Made by a program: the position numbers and the translations under genes. Positions 41,040 to 54,106 of a DNA stretch of 64,000 nucleotides are shown one piece after another. Every line of letters starts with the position of its first letter. The first letter of the stretch is position 1. The notes under the pieces are model-generated. The model worked only from the letters and a program-made list of their open reading frames with translations, was not told where the DNA came from and ran no database searches. This DNA is from Aspidiotus rigidus (taxonomy: Eukaryota > Arthropoda > Insecta > Hemiptera > Diaspididae): positions 7,667,501 to 7,731,500 of the forward strand of contig JAVHKY010000003.1 in assembly GCA_035079385.1 (NCBI GenBank), given 5' to 3'.

Positions 41040-41300
41040 AGGCTAGTTGTTTCGCAGCAGGGTGAAAAGCTCCTTCTTTGACATGGTGCCAAATATGTTT
41101 GTGCAGTGGATGTATGGATCTATCTTGCCTCAACGTTGGAGAGCACAAAGTGGATCGTGGAATAGATTCTATTCTATCGGACGAGGATGAAGAACACGAC
41201 TTTCCTCCCGACTCAGACGATGATATGGCAGTTGTCTCAGATGGTGTACAGGAGGCGCGAAAACAATGAAGAACCCTCCCAACCAATAAGACCTTAATAA
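41040..41300 (+). other. Unrecognised acidic open frame
   Basis: A 63-codon frame (41078-41269) encodes SDEDEEHDFPPDSDDD between Cys-rich and neutral segments. Acidic N-termini of this kind occur in some piggyBac-type transposases, but nothing else supports that. It lies just upstream of the mariner-type fragment. Confidence 0.2.
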
Positions 41301-41367
41301 GTCTGTGGGCTAACTGGGCTCGGCCAACTGCTATCAACAACACAGGAAGGGCACGGGAAGGAGGGGT

Positions 41368-41958
41368 ATGCAACAGAACGTCACTGGGTATAGACACCAT
41401 ATGGGTCAATTGAATAATCATGTAATATTGCAAGTATTACATGTAGCTAGTCCAATAAACAATACATCGCCCCCATCACCTACGTGTTGGCTGGGCGGCG
41501 TCCACGCCGGTGGAATCATTGGCCCTTTTTTTGTTCATCAAAGCGTAACAAACGCCGCGTATATCAATATGCTGGAAGAATCCTTCCTCCCTAATTTGCC
41601 ATTAGCTTTAAGATTGAATGGATTGTTTATGCAAGACGGAGAAAGCGCACACACGGCGCATGCCACTAGGACATATTTGAATGCAAACTTTCCCAATCGT
41701 TGGATCGGGAAATTTGGCCTCATCTTATGGGCACCTTATAGTCCCGACCTAACCCCAGTAGACTTCTGGCTATGGAGGTATTCAGAAAATAAGGTCCACG
41801 CTGAACCAATTGAGGATTTAGATCATCTGCAGCTGCGAATTCAAGAACAAGTGGAGATGATAACCCCAGATATGTGTGCGCGCGCTGTAGCGCATAAGGT
41901 TGAGCGCCTGGAGATGTGTGTGGAAATACAGGGCGCCTATGTGGAGCAATTTTTATAA
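41368..41958 (+). pseudogene. Tc1/mariner-superfamily transposase, C-terminal half
   Basis: The 196-codon frame contains GGVHAGGIIGPFF (from about codon 43, the usual WCGIxxxGIIGPFFF block). It continues with MQDGESAHTAHATR and WAPYSPDLTPVDFWLW and the usual C-terminal helix segment. The second and third catalytic aspartates are present (QDG and VDF) with 41 residues between them, which fits a DD41D-type member of the superfamily. The N-terminal DNA-binding half and first catalytic Asp are missing; sequence before codon 40 is unrelated. It is a truncated relic, though the remaining frame is uninterrupted. Confidence 0.85.
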
Positions 41959-42004
41959 AAGAAACTAATGATCTCAGATTTCACGTCATACTTTCTATAG
42001 AAAC

Positions 42005-42262
42005 GGTTTGAGGAACACCGAAAATAAACGTTTGGTGCGGCGTCCACGCCGGTGGAATCATTGGCCTTTTTTTTCTTTTTATCATAGCGTAACAAGCGCT
42101 GCGTATATCAATATTCTGGAAGAATCCTTCCTCCTCAATTTGCCATTAGCTTTAAGATTGAATGGATTCTTTATGCAAGATGGAACAGGCGCACACACGG
42201 TGCATGCCACTAGGACACTTTCCCAATCGTTGGATCCGATTTAACCCCAGTAGACGTTCCCT
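42005..42262 (+). pseudogene. Second, internally deleted copy of the same transposase segment
   Basis: This segment repeats the 41500-41765 sequence, from GCGGCGTCCACGCCGGTGGA through AATGGATT and GGAACAGGCGCACACACGG. Two deletions remove part of the region after the catalytic QDG and the segment between TTGGATC and CCCAGTAGAC. It lies about 50 bp after the stop of the first copy, so the pair is a tandem partial duplication. Confidence 0.8.
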
Positions 42263-44780
42263 CAAAAAGAAAGAAAGTATGCTGACATGGGTTATCCTGC
42301 AGAGAAGATGAATGTTGAGCGCGTTTTCTATTTATTAGGCAAGAATAACTTCGAAAAATTCACGACTACCCATATGATCTTCCTAGGCTAACAGTGAAAT
42401 ACTCAATATTGTTGGAAATTTTGCGAGGAGCCATTTTTGTGGGACAGTTTTTCTCTAGGCCTGACAGAACTCGAGATATTGACGAAAAACTGATTTCAGC
42501 GGCAAGAACATGCCGAGCCATGCAGTGAGGAGTCTCGACTATTAGTTTGTTATTTCAGACACCAAACTTGAGATATTTCCGTAAAATCTGAAACTTGCAC
42601 CCAAAATGTGATGATCGATGTTTTTATCGACTGTACTAATAATAGTCTTCCTGCAAAAAACACAACATTTTTGATACCAGCAAATCCTCCTATTGGGGAA
42701 AGAGGACCACTCTCCACTTGAATTTAGTATCCCATCACTCACCTCCTTGTCGTTGCGTATCAATTAGAATTTATTTTAGAAATCTAGCTCGTCAGCACTC
42801 AGTTCAAGCAAAAAAGAGCTCATCAATGTTGGAAAAAAATTGGCTTCATATATATACATATATTGCGTAGTACGTTTACGTTGAATCAAACAGAGGTCGA
42901 GTTATTCAGTTTCCAATTAATTCATGTACTCTCTTGGAATCATCCATCATTTTTAATTTAAATACCACCTGTACGTAGGGGCATATTTTCGCAAATGAAA
43001 TAATTATCGAATAGTACGCATCACTGTGACGAATTGTAAATGAGCCAACTTCATGATATTATGACTTTTTTTTTATAGAACTTCAGGACAATTTTTTTTT
43101 TTTCTCATTTCAGCATAAGTTTTACGTCATATTTTTTTTGTCTCAATTTTGAATAATCGTCCAGTGTCTTCGTTTGAGAGTGGAAATAGTCGGTTTCGGT
43201 GCAAATGTTTTGTACAAGGAGTATGAATGTAACAGTGGAGCAATTGCGTAATGCCGTCATCGTTGCACTTTTTTGCCTCGTCTGTAAGGTCGGTGTGTAC
43301 TGTGTAGGTCGCAGCAAGATGTAAATCACGAAGCTTCGAGATCAAGCTTCAATGAATACTTCATTAGCTTCTTTTTTAAGGAATTCGAACTCGCAAATAT
43401 TATGTCAATGCTACTAATCCTGTTTTCGTAACGAAGGGTAGACGGCAAGTGACCTAATTTTTGTAACTCATTGGGAAAACAAAAAGACTATCTTTAGATT
43501 CACACTCTGCAATCCCACAAATCTTGAATCAGGACATCGATTGTGTGATTTTTTTTCTTCTTTTTTCGTTCGTCAGACTACAATAATCTGATCGATAGGC
43601 AAGTTGTGGACGATTATATCTATTTTGAACGGGAAGAAGAAATTTCAAATAGTTTTTCGATATACTCGTACACGCGAGCAAATTTCAGACGATCGTTGTC
43701 TAATTCACAAAAAATAAATCGCGATAACAATCGATCGTCGCCGCGATGGCTTACACACTATGATCCTACTTAAGAAAATAGTTACATGGCTCAAACCCGG
43801 AGATAGTGAAGCAAACCTGATTGTCACTACAGCGTACACGAGTATATATAATATGTGCGTTTGTCTTGTATTTAACGGAAGCGAACATTTTAGTTATCGT
43901 CGTCTCGGCTAGATACATTCCTTATGTTCTGGATTTACACCGCAAATTGCGTGTGACCCGTAATTGTAACCAGTTTAATTCGATTATGCATCACAGTTAT
44001 CCATAAGAGAAAAATTTTTTCAAATATTTTCTCTTCTATACGGTAATCTTGCCGTTTTAACAACACATTCTCTGCCACAATAGAATTGACCCAAATTGAT
44101 TTTTCTCGGTTAACGCATCGATAAATTAACTTTTCGGACGAAGAAGACAAGAGGATGAAAAAAAAAAAAAAAAAAAAAAGAACAAACGAACTAGTCCTAC
44201 GATAACTGGCTAGTCCTTTTACTTTTTTTAAAATTTCAAATGTATATTAAAGCGCGTGACCTTACCCAATATATTACGTGTATACATATTTTAATATTCA
44301 TATCAGCTCAGTTAGTCACAAGCTTATTAGTCTAACAACATCTTGGGGGAGAGGATCACCTCAATATTACGGGGTGTTTCACCCACGAAAAACGTAAAAG
44401 TTGATCAGGCAACTCATAATTTCATTATGAATTTCAGTTTCGAGAAAGTTGATTATTTGGGTCGACAATCCGCTATTGGGATTCAAACTTAGAGTTTCAA
44501 AGGTTGGCACCCTGCGTGTTATCGATTACCGAGTGAGTGATCATGATGATTTTACAGTCGGTTAGACTACAGCAAAATTTAAACCTTTTTTAATCAACTA
44601 GAACTTCATTTAGAAAAAAAACTCATCCTACATTCTATTGCACTGTCGTTAAAAAATCGAATTATAATCAATTTAACTACACAGAACAATTTTCCATCAT
44701 TTTTTGCCCTCCTGAAGTTGACAGTATTTTCGCTTACAACTACCCACGATCACTCACTCAATTTCACCCGCGCAGGTAAT
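42263..44780. other. No gene recognised
   Basis: Apart from a repeat shared in inverted orientation with 38895-38930 (near 42475-42500), I see AT-rich DNA with short open frames and an A run at about 44158-44179. Confidence 0.4.
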
Positions 44781-44799
44781 TTTGCAGCAGGTTTAAACC

Positions 44800-45880
44800 C
44801 CAATAGGATCGCTAATTACACGCACGGTCTGCTAAACAGTAATGGTATTAAAAGATCACAAGTTTACAATTCCAGCTTCTAAGAGTACTTGCAAATGTCT
44901 CCTCATCATTAGTTGTATCGCTACTTACCAACGAGGTCTTAAATATCAATTTTGGGATCACCGCTGTCACCGATACTGGCCGAGATATTGGAAAACAATA
45001 TATGGAAACGCAACAATCAAATACTGAGCAAGTGACGTAGATGATATCTTAATTGTATGGTCAGGCACTAATAAACAAGTGGACCAATTCTTTCTGGAAA
45101 CTAACGCCATGAATGAGAGCATCAAATTCATAGTGGAAAAAGGTGATGAGACCGTCAACTATTTGGACCTAAATCTCACATGCTATAGAATAACAGGATA
45201 GAATACAAAATCTACAGGAAGGCAACGCACACTGATACCATCATCCTAAACGACTCCTATCAGCCCCGTGGAATAAATCACCGGCGTTTCAGAACCACTA
45301 CCACCGAGCAATCTCTTTCCCAAAGAAAATTGAAGAGAAGAGGGAAAAAATTGAGATAGTAAAGCAGATCGCAGCGTGCACCGGTTAGGGAACCTAGGAC
45401 AGCAGAGTGAGAAATAATAGGAAAGGACAGGCATTCAGCGGTTATGATGTGAATGTGTGCATCTATAACAACCCATCCATGGTGGAAAGAATACGCAACG
45501 ACCAGACGGAGGAAAAGGACAAGGAAAACTTGAGTGGAATGTACAAGCTCAGTTGAAACAGGGCGGATGTATCTACATTGGTGAGACTGGGACATCAGGA
45601 GAAAGAAGCACAAAACATTTGGGAACATTGCAATAAAGAACAGCACAATGGTGAAGGAATATTTGAAGTCATACATCCCGCATGAAAAGAAGAAAATTCT
45701 GGGAACAGATGGAGATTGCAAAGACAAAGAGGAGAAAAGCATATTGAACAAAGTGATCACATTTAACAGCAAAAGATTGTTCAGCTTGGTAATTGGACTA
45801 GACAGAACAGGCATCTGACTGCCGATCGGCTGGAAGAGGTTTCTGTCAAGCTTCTTGACTTTCTGGCTCGACTCAGCATT
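44800..45880 (+). pseudogene. Second Penelope-like element fragment (late RT plus GIY-YIG)
   Basis: Frames broken by stops give GSPLSPILAEI (about 44955-44990), DVDDILIVWSG (about 45032-45064), SIKFIVEKGDETVNYLDLNL (about 45118-45178) and IYRKATHTDT (about 45207-45236). These are the C-terminal blocks of Penelope RT (GSPLSP, YVDD, SIKFT, YRKPTHTD). A frame near 45567-45610 reads GCIYIGETGTSGERSTKH, the core of a GIY-YIG endonuclease with YIG and the following Arg. Upstream RT parts are absent. It differs in sequence from the copy at 3640-5780. The large open frame antisense to it is a by-product. Confidence 0.83.
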
Positions 45881-47745
45881 TGACTTGCAAGTTTTAGCTC
45901 TTATTCTATAATATACACCTTTAAGCTTTCAACTTGTCATCCTTCTCTAATTTCTACGCTAAATACATGTTATTCTTTGGCTTTTAGCTTGATGCTTTTA
46001 GTTTCACCCATCGTTAATTCTGTAATTTGACTTGCATTGTTGGGATTTATTTCCAAGTTTCTGCTTTCAGCTTTCTTCCCACAACATCTTATTATTTGTT
46101 CTTCTGAAGTTTGTTCTTGTTTTCTTTGATAATACTCATCTCCCTTCGCAGAAATTTTCATCCATTTTTTACAAGTAAACAAACATTCGACAATTTCTTA
46201 ACTAATATATTGATTATTCTCGATCTTGATGCGAGTTCCAGTCACTGCTAAGTAAGTATAGGTAATGAGTAACTTGAAACAAACACCCAATAACCATAGT
46301 ACCTATAATACCCACTTTTCTTCTCGACAGTTTATTCAGTTTACTCTCAATTTCATTGACTCACTTTTTTCAGACATCTGTACTCTTCTTTGATCATTTA
46401 ATATTGTCGCATTCTACTCCACACTTCTACAATATTCATAATTATCATTCCTTGTTTTCTTCAAATAACTAACGCATGAAAATGTGTTATGATGCAACCT
46501 ACTTAGCCGAACATGAACCTATGACAAACCCATCGCATACGCGAATATGAAAAGATATGAGAAAATAGTATTCTGGGCCCTCAAACTATGCTACGTGATA
46601 AAATATTTTCTTGACAAATCGGATCGCGTATAACACAGACTATGTTTTACATAGGATTGACAAACCAATAAGCCTTCAACGATTTGCGAGATGTAGACGT
46701 AGGTAGTAAGTAAAGAATAACGATCAATAAACGCGAGATCGAAACACATACAATATCTTAGTTTGATATTGATTTCATGTTCATGTATTAAGATACTACC
46801 CTACACAATCATTCATTCTTTTTTCTTCAATACTCTACTTTATAAGTCTTTATAACCATCCAATATCTACAAAACAAAAGGTATTCCCACTACTTGCCAT
46901 CTAGTTCACTGTTCCCATCTAACAACTTTCCCTGATAATAAAATTCCACTGGAACCGGATAATTCGATTGATAAGTAAATGAATTAGCTTCGATATCGTT
47001 TCAAACAATCAAAGATCACGTTCTACAGCATTCAAGTTCCCGAGAACCAAAACGTATAAGGACCTACAAAATAATTTGAAATTTTATAATTCACAAACAG
47101 CCGAAGCTACATGCGATCAAGTATCATCAGTACTGTCTATTAAAATATCTACCTCTTCGAACATTACCGGTATCCAACATTTTCTAGTTTATTGTTCCGC
47201 AATTTGTGATAGTTTTTCATTCGATTTTGAGCACTCTGAAAGTTCCTGCGAACTAAGACATGAGGACCTACGAAATAGTCCGACGATAATGAAAATTTAT
47301 CTACCACTATCGAACATTTTGATTGATAATTAATAAATATGAGCAGTTATCACTTCATGCGATCAAAAATCGCGTCTGTATTCTTAATTCGAATCATTAT
47401 TGATGCAATCGATCAAGAACACATCAACCTACTTAATCCTCTTTTTCCTGTCAATGAGTAATGATTCTTTTGCGCTTGTTAGTCTTTTCATCCGATCGAT
47501 TTCATTCACAAAAGAAAACACAAATGCAGAACGTTTATTTCCTATGGATACTCTCAGGAATTGTTCAACTTTTCGCTAATTAGGACTTTGTTCCAAATTT
47601 CATAATTCACCAAAAACCAAAGCTAGATGCGATCACAAATCAATAATACCTACTAAAATATTTACGTCTTTCGATATTATCGGACAATATTTTTAATTTT
47701 GTTTCGTTATTTTCGGCAAAATAATTCTCAGATCAGTTTATTTTC
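45881..47745. other. No gene recognised
   Basis: AT-rich DNA. The frames GAAAGTTCC/GAACTAAGACATGAGGACC near 47010-47270 show two loosely similar segments (TTCAAGTTCCCGAGAACC and GAAAGTTCCTGCGAACTA, each followed by AGGACCTAC), a weak tandem similarity only. Confidence 0.35.
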
Positions 47746-47748
47746 GAT

Positions 47749-47875
47749 TATACTCTGCTCACATTAAGGAAGGATAGAAATATGACCTTGAGAACGGAAC
47801 GGTAGATTAAAATTACCCGGAGCGTTCCGTTCTCGAGGTCATATTTCTATCCTTCCTTAATGTGAACAGAGTATA
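47749..47875. repeat. Fold-back element, 53-bp arms
   Basis: Arms 47749-47801 and 47823-47875 are reverse complements with two mismatches and a 21-bp spacer. It is probably a compact MITE or a self-palindromic insertion. No target duplication is evident. Confidence 0.85.
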
Positions 47876-48046
47876 GGCTTAATTCTTAATCAATGAATGT
47901 TCCTAAATAAAATCAATTAATAAGCAAACAAGTTACGCAGAACGCAGTAGTACAAGCACACTCACTTGTAATCTTAGATTCCTTAGATTCGCATTGTTGC
48001 ATTCAACCGTCAGCGCTCCTAAAGATTGAAACTCGAACTAAGGAAC

Positions 48047-48369
48047 TATAAAAGATAGATGCGCAAGTGATAAGAAAGGAATCATCGCCATGTTGATAAA
48101 GTCGAAGGAGGAGCAGTTTTAAAAGATTTCAGGAGGGCCGTGTGAGAAAAATTTAAATTTCAAACATTGAATTTTGGTTAATTAGAGAGATTATATCGAT
48201 GAAAACAAGAAATTAGGGAATTTCCTTCATTTTTTGTAATTTAAATTCTTGTATTCAATGTTTGATGCTTAAAAATTCTCTTAGGATATTACTCAGATTA
48301 CTACTCCTTCGACTTTATCAATGAGGTGACGATCCTATTCTTATCACTTGCGCATACCTATCTTATATA
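48047..48369. mobile_element. 320-bp hairpin MITE
   Basis: The left end TATAAAAGATAGATGCGCAA and the right end TTGCGCATACCTATCTTATA pair over about 63 bp with few gaps (GATAAAGTCGAAGGAG opposite CTCCTTCGACTTTATC). Further pairing occurs inside around CAAACATTGAAT, so almost the whole element can fold. TA-rich ends suggest a TA or TATA target. Confidence 0.82.
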
Positions 48370-49670
48370 CTATCCTTACTCAAACTATGCTGAAGAAAGA
48401 AAAAAAAAAAAAAAAAAGAAAGAAGAAAGAAGCGATTGCAATTAATGGTTCTTGACTCGTACAAGCAAGAACCTAAAAATAGAACCGACCAATAGGATGA
48501 TAGCAAATCTGGTAACCAATAGAAACGCAGTACATAGATGGATGAACCAATCACAAGGCAGTATTATTGTAGCTAATGAGATCAGAGTGTTCGGCTACAA
48601 CACCAGAGTATTGCCGCCAAAAATTTCAGCTTCGGCTTAAACACGAGACCTCGGAAAATTTGGCGTTCAGCTTTTGAAAAAATTTAGCTGGATTTTGGCT
48701 TAATTCGGCTGATTTTTGGCCCAATTTAGCAGATATCCGGCTGATTAATGTTATGAAGAAATGCGAGTTCATATGAAACGATCAGGAGAATCGGGTCTTA
48801 GTCATAGCTGTGGAAGGTACTCATTCTCAAACCATACTACCTGACTTTTTCCAATTTTCTCAGCTTCAAAAGATCATGTCTCAGAGAATTTTCAACCCAT
48901 GTGGAAAATTTTTTGTAGATTCAGAAAACTATGCTCCATTTGAGGGGGAAAAAAAATTGAAGCAAGTTTAGGTATGGTTTCTTAAATTGCCTCACACATG
49001 CAAAATAACGGTCATCGAGACGGGGTCTTTCGCGCAATTTATTGTCTGTTAGCAATGAAGCTTTGTAACTAATCACGCATATATGCATCGTGATGTGCCA
49101 TATCAGAGAATCGAGACTTTGTTGAAGGAAATTATTATCATCATTATTGAATTCGATATTGAAAACTGAAACTAGAGGTCAACTATAGTGACCTGATTTT
49201 CTTCCAGACACGTTTTTTGATTCGTTTTGATGTTGTTCCGCATACACATCAATTTATCTTTGCACGACAGAGCTTTGTCAACAGCCAGTCTGGCCTAGAG
49301 AGTGGAACACTTGCACTTGAAATTTGAACACTCAAGCAGTGCATTTTCCTATTCTGCGGGAATGAGGAAAGCTAGAAATCAGCTGAAAAAATCTGTCGTA
49401 TTTTGGATTTTGCCTTTGGCGGGTTTAAATAAAGCTGATTTTCAGCTTCACTCCTATCAGTGGAAATTCAATTGAATCCGGCTTTTGGCTTTCAGTTAGC
49501 TGCAATAGATCATAATCAGCGACTCAGCGTGATGTCATTTGTGTAAGAAAATCGTGAACGCCCTATGAAATCTCGGGAAAAGCAGACCGCAGAGATCAGT
49601 GATTTCAACCAGGCGGATTTTTACATGTGACTTCCCATAAGAGAATTCCAGGAGACTTATGTTTTCAAAT

Positions 49671-49808
49671 ATATGTGACCTGCAATGAGAAGAGGATGCT
49701 AATTGCCCACTCACAGAAACACCATTTCTGATTAGATATCCAATCAGAGAGAAATGGTGTTCCTGCCAATGGGCAATGAGCATGCTTTTCTCATCGCAGG
49801 TCACATAT
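49671..49808. mobile_element. 138-bp hairpin MITE, ends ATATGTGACC
   Basis: The arms pair almost end to end (ATATGTGACCTGCAATGAGA opposite TCTCATCGCAGGTCACATAT, and CACCATTTCTGATT opposite AATCAGAGAGAAATGGTG). The terminal TATGTGACC resembles that of the hairpin at 63321-63464, but the interiors differ. Confidence 0.82.
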
Positions 49809-50471
49809 CAACAGGGCTGAGAACCCTAACGATTATTTTTTACGGTTCTTTCGGGTTCCGGATCTTTGAGAAGGAAAAAGATGCGGTTCTATCGGGTTCC
49901 GGATCTTTGAGAAAAAAAGAAGATGCGGTTCTTTCAGATTCCGAATCTTTGAGAAAAAAAGGATGCGGTTCTTTCGGGTTCCGGATCTTTGAGAAAAAGA
50001 GAAGATGCGGTTCTTTCAGGTTCCGGATCTTTGAGAAAAAAAAAAGATGCGGTTCTTTTCGGTTCCGAATCTTGAGGATGAAAAATGAAGGTTCGGAACC
50101 GGTTCCCAGCCCTGGCCTTGTACTATTGGCTGTCTTTGTAGTTTGTAAGATTAAAAAAGCCCGATTCATACAAACCAGGAAATTTTTTCAAAGATCCTGC
50201 TGAAAAAATCAAAAATAAAATTTGAAATCACGTCTTTCCCGGGAACGAGAATAAGGAACTGGTAACAAAACGCTTTGGAAAACACCAAAATGAGAAATAG
50301 GTCCGGATCTTTTGGGTTCCCGATCTCGGAGAAGAAAAATAATGCGGTTTTTTTGGGTTCCGGATCTTTGAGAAAAAAAAAAGATGCGGTTCTTTTCGGC
50401 TCCGGATCTTGAGGATGAAAAATAAAGGTTCGGAACCGGTTCCTGTTTCGGTTCCCAGGCCTGCATATCGA
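49804..50471. mobile_element. hAT-type element with CGGTTCCGG tandem repeats, 7/8 target duplication
   Basis: The left end CAGGGCTGAGAACC (49812) pairs with the right end GGTTCCCAGGCCTG (to 50463). CATATCAA precedes it and CATATCGA follows it, 7 of 8 matching. The interior has about six units of roughly 42 bp at 49843-50100 (GATGCGGTTCTTTCGGGTTC + CGGATCTTTGAGAAAA) and about three more at 50305-50420. A second potential right end, GGTTCCCAGCCCTG, lies at about 50101-50114, so the element may be a dimer. It inserted at the very end of the hairpin MITE. Confidence 0.75.
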
Positions 50472-50849
50472 TAATCATTAATAATTTAAGAATCAAACAT
50501 TGTTAATCATAAAATAGATACTTCAACCTTTCTATTGAGCTATGTTTCATTCTTAAAATATTAATGAATATCGATATATTTGACAACAAAAGTGGGAAAT
50601 CACATGTAAAAATCAGCCCGGCTGAAATCACTGATCTCTGCGGTCTGCTTTTCCCGAGATTTCATAGGCCGTTTACAATTTCCTTATACAAATGATATCA
50701 CGCTGAGTCGCTGATTATGATCTATTGCAGCTAACTGAAAGCCAAAAGCTGGATTCAATTGAATTTTCACCGATAGGAGAGAAGCTGAAAATCAGCATTA
50801 CAATTTCCTGACACAAATGACGTCATCTGATTATGGTCTATTACTCTGA

Positions 50850-53800
50850 AGGTCTTCTTACTCAATAGCGACACAACTGATGATGGGATAACACGCAAAA
50901 GTACACTCGTAAGCTAACTAATAAAGCAGAATGGTATACTTGAGATCTCTTTAATTTTCTATACTCTATTTATACCTCACCACACTCAACATGAGTTTTG
51001 ATAGTAATGGCATTTTTGTCAAATGTGAAAACGGAAAATGAATTATGAGAAAAATGAAAATTTTTCTCCAAGTAAAATTGAAGGTTTTGTTATCTCATCT
51101 GATTTGTGTTTATGAACACCTTTTATAGGATTCCAAAAAGTCAAATCTGCTTCATCAAAGCGTTATTCCTATTTTTTCATTTTTGTCCCTTATTATATCG
51201 CCATAGTTTAGTTCACGTTCTTAATCTCTCCCCGCTCAGCGGACATGCAGCGCTACACGCTAGCGCTGTCCGGCCCAAATATTTGTACAACGAAGACATT
51301 TTGAGGGCTACTTTTACAAGGAATGGACCTCAAATTGCCCCATTCAACGAAAAATATCTCTCGCCTAATTCTGAAATTTTCCACAGATGAAATGAAATGT
51401 TGCAAAAGTGGACACTGATTTCTCCCGATCTTTTCTGATATGACCAGTCTCACATCCCGAATCATCATCCACCAATAGAACGTACTATGGCAAAACTTCA
51501 ACCTTACTCGAAACTAATAGGCAGCAATGAACTCGCCAAATATCAGTTTGTTTTTTCTTCGGTAGGACCATTTCACGCCGTTTTTTCATTCACCAATATA
51601 GAAGGTGGAAATCCTAAAAATAAGTCTATGTGTTTCAAGACGTGTTATTGAATTCGTTCAAATTTTTTCGTTTGTTCTACACACAAATACATTTAGTCTC
51701 ACGACCACGTTTGGAAATTTTAAATAAGTTCGAATCAAGGTGAAATAAAGTAGGTACACAATCGCAAGATGTTTGCGTCAATGGAAAGTCTCGAGTGCCT
51801 CATTGAGAGTCTTCAGTACAACAGTCGCAACTCATAACTATATAGCCTAGATCGAATAATACCCACATTTTAAATTCGATCTATTAATTGTAAATGTCTA
51901 GAAATTATGGATCATATTCAACGAAAGGCGAGATTCAAACAGTTGCTTGTTTGAGATGGCTATACGAAAGCGCCGAGTAGATACTGAACTTCAGACTTAG
52001 AATTTTTACTTCAGTGTTCGTCACACACGTGTGGATTTTATTTACATTAAAAAGACCGATTCGATTTTCAAGCTTATAGCGTCCGTGACAACGATCTCAA
52101 CAATTCAAAACGTGATAATTTCTTTGAGGAGTATTCCAAATATAACACGAATCGTTGATAACACTAGTTCGGTTGCTGTTTAATAAGGCGATAAGGAGCG
52201 CGCAAAAACTCATTTACAGGGCCAATATAACTGATAGTAATTCCTGATTTGAATAATAATCCTAAAAAATTCGCAGAATTTATTCGCAATACGTATATTC
52301 TGAAGTTCATCAAAAATTCTCTAGCACACGACTAGAAGACCTGTATTAAGAATACGCGTACGATGATATTCGCACTTCGCTTCTCGTCGAGACGTAAATG
52401 TGAACGAGTTAGATTTTGCTGAATTCGCAAATTCTTTACGCTTTTCTATAGGGAAGTGTTTGAAAAGTTTAAGCTGTCCGAGTATAATGTGGAACATTCA
52501 CGATATATTATTAAACACTACTAGGTATACCGTCTCAAGATCGTTTGGATATAGTCATCGTACTCATGGCCTCAGGCACAAAAATTTTTTTCACGTTACT
52601 AAAGTGGGTTAGTAGGGCTTCGAGCACGAAATTTTTTCAAGTTTCACACTGAAAGAAATAAAATAGAAAAAGAATGATGTGCGTCATAATAAGTTTCCAA
52701 TGATCAGGCAAACGCATGATGTTCGTATTCTGGAAATGATTTCATCTTCCCTTTTGATTTAATAATAGCAATCTGACTTGAAACTCTATTCTAATCATCA
52801 TTTAGTCTTTGTAAAACTCAAATTCCTCTTAAAATCTCTTTCCCAATTTCTCGCGTAAAGGGTGAGCACTCGCCGAACTCATCTCTATAAAAACTTCTCT
52901 CTTTATCCTCCTCGCTCGCAATATAACACATTTTCCCTCACCAACCTCTTTTGAAATTCGAAAATCTCCTAGCCTCCACTGTCCAATATCTGTTAAACTT
53001 CACTCATTAACCCCATCTCAAAACGCAACCACATCATATCATCTATCTATTCGATTATCTGTAACCTCCCTCGGGTCACACAGATCACTCTTACCGTGAT
53101 AGAATTAATTGCACGAACAAAAATTGAACAGATACGATCTTGACAATTAGCCATTATTTTTTCTTAAACCTAATTTCTTGACATTACCTACATGAAAAGA
53201 AGCCAAACCAACGATTAACTTAGAACCCGTTAACCAGAAATTCCCAGCATGAAGAGGTCTTCCTCTCTCATATCAGAGTTGGCCACACCCGACTCCTGGG
53301 TCCCCATGCTCCTCCGTCACTGATATGAAGATAATCTGACAGTGTATCTCCTCTTGACATATTCTACTCTCCAGACCTTCTACAACGTATGCTCAATAAC
53401 ACCTACTTCAAAAGATTTCTACCTTGATTCCTCCTTACTCAGTGCTATGGATCATGTTACAGATATCAAAGATCGCCTTAACAGGCTTGATCGTTACTTA
53501 TTCACGGTGAGAGTGAAGCTACAAAAAGAAATGAGATTATACCAAGTAAAAACGTATTTTCCAGTTCAAGAGTATCACTCAGAGACTTATAAGCATCAGT
53601 AATGAGTCACCTTGAAGCCAATAAAAGTTCTCCGCGCAGATTTATGGACTAATATTTCAACTTCAATGGTTATACACTTTCAGAACACTGCTGAATTTCA
53701 CGAAAGTTCTAGGAATCACTAGATAAAGATCTTATCTTCTCGAGCTGAATGTGGATAAAATTACTTGGACCACGGCCAGGAGACTTCTTCTCCGCGGTCA

Positions 53801-54100
53801 AGAAATATTCCACGAGGCTTCGCCTCCTTCCCCTCGAACACGATTGGAAACAAACGTCATAGAAAGCCATAGGACAGAATCATCAACGATTCTTATAAAG
53901 GTCATAGAAGACCACGTCAAGTTTTCTTTCACGAAGTGTGGAATAATCCGAGTACTGACAACGCAGATCTTGGCTCGGAAGAAACTTTTCGTGCCTTACG
54001 GTATGTCATAGTTAAACAGTAGACGTTCTTGTCGTGAAATGTTTTCCGGTCTCATAGGACTATCCACCATTGATATAGGTAAGGTTCCTTTTTCAAAACA
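50850..54100. other. No gene recognised
   Basis: AT-rich DNA. An 86-codon frame at 53342-53602 (+) has a well-mixed composition with a mildly charged helical stretch (DIKDRLNRLDRYLF), but no family is recognised and no splice context was established. Confidence 0.35.
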
Positions 54101-54106
54101 GGAATG

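Larger units (their letters stand above)
49434..50796. mobile_element. Long-TIR element (arms about 200 bp) hosting two insertions
   Basis: The left arm 49434-49637 (GCTGATTTTCAGCTTCACTC ... TTACATGTGACTTCCC) is mirrored by 50590-50796 with moderate divergence. The mirrored words include GCAGACCGCAGAGATCAGTG, TCTCGGGAAAAGCAGACC and CAATAGATCATAATCAGCGA. Just outside the right arm, 50798-50845 repeats part of the right arm (ACAATTTCC.. and TGATTATG.TCTATT). The interior holds the hairpin at 49671-49808 and the hAT-type element at 49812-50463. No transposase. Confidence 0.78.

Noticed and set aside
45278..45814. 178-codon minus-strand open frame
   Set aside because: It is antisense to the Penelope-like relic, whose RT and GIY-YIG motifs are on the plus strand; its Ser/Leu/Phe-rich translation shows no independent signal.
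49754..50203. 149-codon plus-strand frame with repeated FRIFEKK units (and its antisense partner)
   Set aside because: It is explained by the roughly 42-bp tandem repeats of the hAT-type element; unit length is a multiple of three in part of the array.
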